A stretch of DNA of 8,937 nucleotides from an uncultured Coriobacteriaceae bacterium (GTDB lineage: Bacteria; Actinomycetota; Coriobacteriia; Coriobacteriales; Eggerthellaceae): contig USJN01000046.1 in the NCBI GenBank assembly GCA_900554945.1, positions 1 through 8,937 of the forward strand, written 5' to 3'. This document shows positions 6,364-8,937 of the stretch, in pieces. Below the pieces are notes generated by a model. It saw only the letters and a program-made list of their open reading frames with translations. It made no database searches and was not told the DNA's origin. A program made the position numbers and the translations under genes. Within the stretch, counting starts at the first letter, position 1, and each line of letters begins with the position of its first letter.

Positions 6364-6596
6364 CCCCAAGAGTCTTCGTTTCCCGCTTCCATGTGGAATG
6401 ATGTGTATGCTTCTATTCGCTGTTGCCGTTCTGCTACACTGAAACATGCTTCTTTCGGGTCTGTAGTTGCGGAAAGGCGCGACGTCTTTCCAAGTCCATG
6501 GCAGATGCGGTCGAAAGGATCCACGTAAGCGCGTGGGCATTGCCCGCCGTGAGCATGGCGTATCCTAGAGGTAAGTCGCACCGCCCGCTGACATTT

Positions 6597-6616
6597 TCGC
6601 GGCACGGACGCCGCGA
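6597..6616. repeat. Hairpin TCGCGGC-N6-GCCGCGA in the lipoprotein gene's upstream region
   Basis: A perfect 7-bp inverted repeat with a six-base loop (ACGGAC), 110 bases before the lipoprotein GTG. No T-run follows on either strand, so it is not an intrinsic terminator. It could be an operator or a 5'-leader structure. Confidence 0.35.
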
Positions 6617-6726
6617 CGGGCGAGAGGGCTACTAGCGCAAGCGAACGCCCCGGTGCGCGAGTGTGGGGGCAAAGACTAGGTCAGTCGAAAGAGGCAACGT
6701 ACCGATTGAATTAGACGGAGGATGAT

Positions 6727-7797
6727 GTGAGAAAGCGTTCGTTCGTTGCGGTTGCCTTTGCGGCGCTGCTCGCGGTCGGCCTGTTCGGCCTGGCCGGATG
6801 CACTGGATCGGGCACCTACCAGCCGGAGCTGAAGTCCGCTGAGGTGGCGCCCCCGGTCATCGGCGAGGAGGGCACCCTGCGCGTGGGCGTCAACACCGAG
6901 AACCCGCCTCTGGCCGGCATGGGCAGCGGCAAGATCATCGGCATCGACGTGGACATCGCCGCGGCTCTCGCCGACGAGCTGGGGCTGAAGCTGTCGGTGG
7001 TGGACGTGGGCAGCGATCCGGCCGGGGCGCTCGCCAACGGCACGGTGGACGTGGTGCTCGGCATCGACGACTCCGCGAGCGACGGCGATTTCTGGCGCTC
7101 GGCCTCCTACCTGCCCACGGGCATCGCCCTGTTCGCGCTGAGCCCCGACGCGGGCATTCCCACGCAGGATTCCGGCGCCACCTTCGCCGCCCAGGTTTCC
7201 TCGAAGAGCGCCTGGGCCGTCTCCAACGGGTTCGGCGAGTCCAGCCTCACGCCCACCGACAGCCTGAAGGAGGCCTTCGAGGCACTTGAGGCCGGAAGCG
7301 TGCAGTACGTGGCCGCCGACGCCGTCATCGGCCTGTACGCGGCCCATGGCCAGGGGCTGGATGTATCCATCGTCGCCATGCTCATGTCGCCGACCGGCTA
7401 TTGCATGGGCGTCTCCAACGAGAACGTCGATTTGCAGACGGCCGCCGGCGACGTGCTCGCGCGCCTGGTGAGCGACGGCACCATCAACGTCATCGAGCGC
7501 AAGTGGCTCGGCACCACCGTGGCCCTGGGCGATCTTACCGTCGTCAGCGATCTGACCGCCTCCGCCGCCGACGCCGTCACGGGTTCCGATAGCGAGGACA
7601 CGGGTGATTCAGGCGACACGGGCTCCAGTGATTCCGGTGACTCGGGCGACACAGGTTCCGAAGACACCGGCTCCGGCGACTCGTCGGACGGCTCCGATGA
7701 GTCCAGCGATACCGGCAGCGGCGACGACTCTGGCAGCGAGGACTCCGGCGATGCAGGCGACTCCGGCAGTTCCGGCGACGAGGATGCGACCGAATAG
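6727..7797 (+). CDS. Substrate-binding lipoprotein (SBP family 3-like) with Ser/Asp/Gly C-terminal tail
   Basis: A 356-residue lipoprotein. The N terminus is a signal peptide (MRKR, hydrophobic core) with the lipobox LAGC, the lipidated cysteine being C25. Residues about 48-268 form a periplasmic-binding-protein type II domain of the family 3 kind (LRVGVNTENPPLAG, then IGIDVDIAAALADELGL, later VIERKWLG), which in ABC importers captures solutes outside the membrane. The usual T-x-E-R ligand motif after the G-x-VD-V segment is replaced by SASDGDFWRS, so the ligand is probably not a standard amino acid. Residues 287-356 are a tail made only of Ser, Asp, Gly, Glu, Thr and Ala. No permease or ATPase gene is adjacent, so it is an orphan binding protein. 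It starts with GTG, placed by GGAGG at 6717-6721; overlapping ATGs at 6722 and 6725 lead only to ATG-ATG-TGA. Confidence 0.8.
   Translation: MRKRSFVAVAFAALLAVGLFGLAGCTGSGTYQPELKSAEVAPPVIGEEGTLRVGVNTENPPLAGMGSGKIIGIDVDIAAALADELGLKLSVVDVGSDPAGALANGTVDVVLGIDDSASDGDFWRSASYLPTGIALFALSPDAGIPTQDSGATFAAQVSSKSAWAVSNGFGESSLTPTDSLKEAFEALEAGSVQYVAADAVIGLYAAHGQGLDVSIVAMLMSPTGYCMGVSNENVDLQTAAGDVLARLVSDGTINVIERKWLGTTVALGDLTVVSDLTASAADAVTGSDSEDTGDSGDTGSSDSGDSGDTGSEDTGSGDSSDGSDESSDTGSGDDSGSEDSGDAGDSGSSGDEDATE
7585..7794 (+). repeat. Low-complexity Ser/Asp/Gly-rich coding tail
   Basis: The last 70 codons of the lipoprotein are degenerate short repeats encoding units such as SGDTGS, SGDSGD and GSEDTG. The peptide is strongly acidic, with no hydrophobic or aromatic residue except a few Ala. 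The DNA repeat is imperfect, so slippage and length variation between strains are plausible. Confidence 0.75.
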
Positions 7798-7823
7798 CGA
7801 TCCGCCTCATCCTCTCAACACAA

Positions 7824-7857
7824 AAGCGGTCCGACGGCAAGTTCCGTCGGACCGCTT
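7824..7857. terminator. Strong bidirectional intrinsic terminator
   Basis: A perfect 14-bp stem (AAGCGGTCCGACGG with CCGTCGGACCGCTT) closes a six-base loop (CAAGTT). It lies between two converging genes, 27 bases after the lipoprotein stop and 32 bases before the end of the sufB-like gene. On the minus strand the stem is extended by A-T pairs and ends in TTTTG; on the plus strand it is followed by GCTTT. It should stop transcription from both sides. Confidence 0.85.
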
Positions 7858-7888
7858 GCTTTGCGGGCTTGTCGAGTTTAGCTGGAGC

Positions 7889-8818
7889 CTAGCTCAGGAA
7901 GTCGTCCAGGATCTCGGCTTCGGCCTCTTCCTCGGTGAGGCCCAGCGTCATGAGCTTCACGATCTGGTCGCCGGCGATCTTGCCGATGGCGGCCTCGTGC
8001 ACGAGCATGGCGTCCTCGCTGGCGGCCTCGATGCCGGGGATAGCCTTCACCTTGGCGTTGCCCATGATGATGGCGTCGCACTGCACGTGCCCGCGGCAGG
8101 CGCACTCGCCGATGACGAGCGGGTTGAACACCTGCACGGAGTCGTCCTGGGCCACCGAGCGGGAGATCACCTGCACGGAAGAGCCCTCGCCCTTCAGCTC
8201 CACCTTCATGTTGGAAATGGCGGTCTGGTTGCCGTGGGTGAGCAGCTTCTCGGTGAGTACGAGCTTGGCGTCCGCGCCCAGCTCGGCGTTGGTGTCGCGC
8301 ACGGTGGAGGTGACGCCGCGCAGCTGTACCATCTCCATCTCGCAGGAGGAGCCCTCCTCCATGTACACGTTGGTGGTGGGGTTCAGGATGCGCTCGCCTG
8401 AGCCATCGCCCTCGCCGTAGTGCTTCTCCACGTAGCGTACGCGGCTGTTCTTCCCCAGATAGAAGCTGTGGATGCCGTCGTGCTCGGAGGCGTCGTGGGA
8501 ATCGTTGTGGATGCCGCATCCGGCGATGATGGTGATGTCGCAGTTCTCGCCCACGTAGAAGGTGTTGTACACGACGTCCTTCAGGCCCGACTTCGTCACG
8601 ATGACGGGGATGTACACCGTCTCGCCCTTGGTGCCGTCCGCGATGCGGATGTCGATGCCGGGGTTGTCGGTCTTGGTGGAAATGTCGATGTAGGCCGAGG
8701 AATGGCGCTCGACCAGCTCGCCGTCCTTGCGCACGTTGAAGGCGCCCTTCGGCATGCCGTGCATATTGGCGATCTCGGCGAGCAGGTTCTCGTCGATGGG
8801 GGAAAGATCAACGGTCAT
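7889..8818 (-). CDS. Compact SufB/SufD family Fe-S cluster assembly scaffold
   Basis: A 309-residue member of the SufB/SufD family, which forms the scaffold on which [4Fe-4S] clusters are built together with the ATPase SufC. The C-terminal core carries GHVQCDAIIMG with C247, which by motif matches the essential cysteine of SufB (C405 in E. coli), and VHEAAIGKI with H274-E275, the His/Glu pair region used by SufB/SufD. At 309 residues it is shorter than SufB (about 470-495) or SufD (about 420) and resembles the minimal single-scaffold systems with one SufB/D-like protein plus a SufC-like ATPase. The ATG at 8818 is set by AAGGAG just upstream; an in-frame TTG at 8836 lies before that site and is rejected. 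A sufC-like gene would be expected upstream, beyond the right edge; none is visible in the 119 bases shown. Its product would serve Fe-S enzymes generally, including the molybdoenzyme pair here. Confidence 0.85.
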   Translation of the reverse strand: MTVDLSPIDENLLAEIANMHGMPKGAFNVRKDGELVERHSSAYIDISTKTDNPGIDIRIADGTKGETVYIPVIVTKSGLKDVVYNTFYVGENCDITIIAGCGIHNDSHDASEHDGIHSFYLGKNSRVRYVEKHYGEGDGSGERILNPTTNVYMEEGSSCEMEMVQLRGVTSTVRDTNAELGADAKLVLTEKLLTHGNQTAISNMKVELKGEGSSVQVISRSVAQDDSVQVFNPLVIGECACRGHVQCDAIIMGNAKVKAIPGIEAASEDAMLVHEAAIGKIAGDQIVKLMTLGLTEEEAEAEILDDFLS

Positions 8819-8898
8819 AGTTGTCTCCTTTTGCAACTAGAAAAGACGTGCGGCGGGCGGGATGGCGGGTGTTCCGACCGAGCGAGTTCCGCAGCGAC

Positions 8899-8923
8899 GG
8901 GAAGTGTCCAGTGGACACTTCCC
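8899..8923. repeat. Perfect 25-bp palindrome (12-bp arms, one-base centre)
   Basis: GGGAAGTGTCCA (8899-8910) and TGGACACTTCCC (8912-8923) are exact reverse complements around G8911. It lies 80 bases upstream of the sufB-like start. There is no T-run after it on the minus strand, so it is not a standard terminator. It could be a dispersed REP-like palindrome or an operator for the suf gene. Only one copy is in the window, so its class is unknown. Confidence 0.7.
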
Positions 8924-8937
8924 CAAAGCGAGGACTG

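Larger units (their letters stand above)
6306..6726. other. 421-bp divergent non-coding region between the regulator and the lipoprotein gene
   Basis: No gene can be supported here; the open frames lack ribosome sites or begin with poor starts. It must hold the promoters for the leftward regulator and the rightward lipoprotein gene. Visible elements are a TAATAT -10 for the regulator (6358-6363), a GGGCA-T-TGCCC palindrome (6535-6545), and a 7-bp-arm hairpin (6597-6616). I see no convincing -10/-35 pair for the lipoprotein gene. Confidence 0.5.

Noticed and set aside
6306..6605. N-terminal extension of the regulator by 100 residues
   Set aside because: No ribosome site at the far start, while AAGGGGG is well placed before the ATG at 6305.
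7585..7794. The repetitive stretch as a CRISPR or tandem DNA repeat array
   Set aside because: The repeats are irregular, in frame and coding for a Ser/Asp/Gly tail; there are no uniform repeats or unique spacers.
7604..8401. A 265-codon plus-strand frame running through the lipoprotein tail, the terminator and the suf gene
   Set aside because: It crosses a 14-bp terminator stem and is out of frame or antisense with two well-supported genes.

Overview
The window looks like chromosomal DNA of an anaerobic, high-GC gut actinobacterium of the Coriobacteriia, most likely Eggerthellaceae (Eggerthella/Gordonibacter/Adlercreutzia type). This is an inference from gene content: a molybdopterin oxidoreductase with a small ferredoxin-like partner, a CdaR/PucR-type regulator, a short single-gene SufB/D scaffold protein, and high GC at third codon positions. 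No rRNA, tRNA, CRISPR array or transposase was seen.

Layout. Bases 2-235 are the 3' end of a membrane protein, probably a family 2 glycosyltransferase, followed by a hairpin/T-run terminator. A comF-like phosphoribosyltransferase gene runs leftward (394-1146). A 435-bp non-coding gap then carries the candidate promoter of a rightward cluster: a 768-aa bis-MGD molybdoenzyme subunit (1582-3888), a 110-aa two-cluster 4Fe-4S protein (3901-4233) and, after a 164-bp gap with an inverted repeat and a diverged direct repeat, a 92-aa protein with twelve cysteines (4398-4676). Converging on it is a 524-aa regulator gene with a C-terminal HTH of the PucR/CdaR type (4731-6305, minus). A 421-bp non-coding stretch follows, then a substrate-binding lipoprotein with a 70-residue Ser/Asp/Gly tail (6727-7797), a strong bidirectional terminator (7824-7857), a compact SufB/D gene on the minus strand (7889-8818), and a 25-bp perfect palindrome near the right edge.

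How the genes may work together. The molybdoenzyme and 4Fe-4S protein have no Tat or Sec signal and no membrane anchor gene beside them, so they probably form a soluble cytoplasmic redox enzyme. The large subunit resembles the acetylene hydratase / catechol dehydroxylase / pyrogallol transhydroxylase side of the DMSO reductase superfamily. The substrate cannot be read from the sequence; a hydroxylated aromatic or similar small-molecule acceptor is a reasonable guess. The adjacent CdaR/PucR-like regulator is the obvious candidate inducer-responsive controller, and the -10 at 1519 lacks a good -35, which fits activator dependence. The twelve-Cys protein is the least explained member and may be an assembly, metal-handling or electron-transfer factor. 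The SufB/D gene supplies a general Fe-S assembly function and need not belong to the same system.
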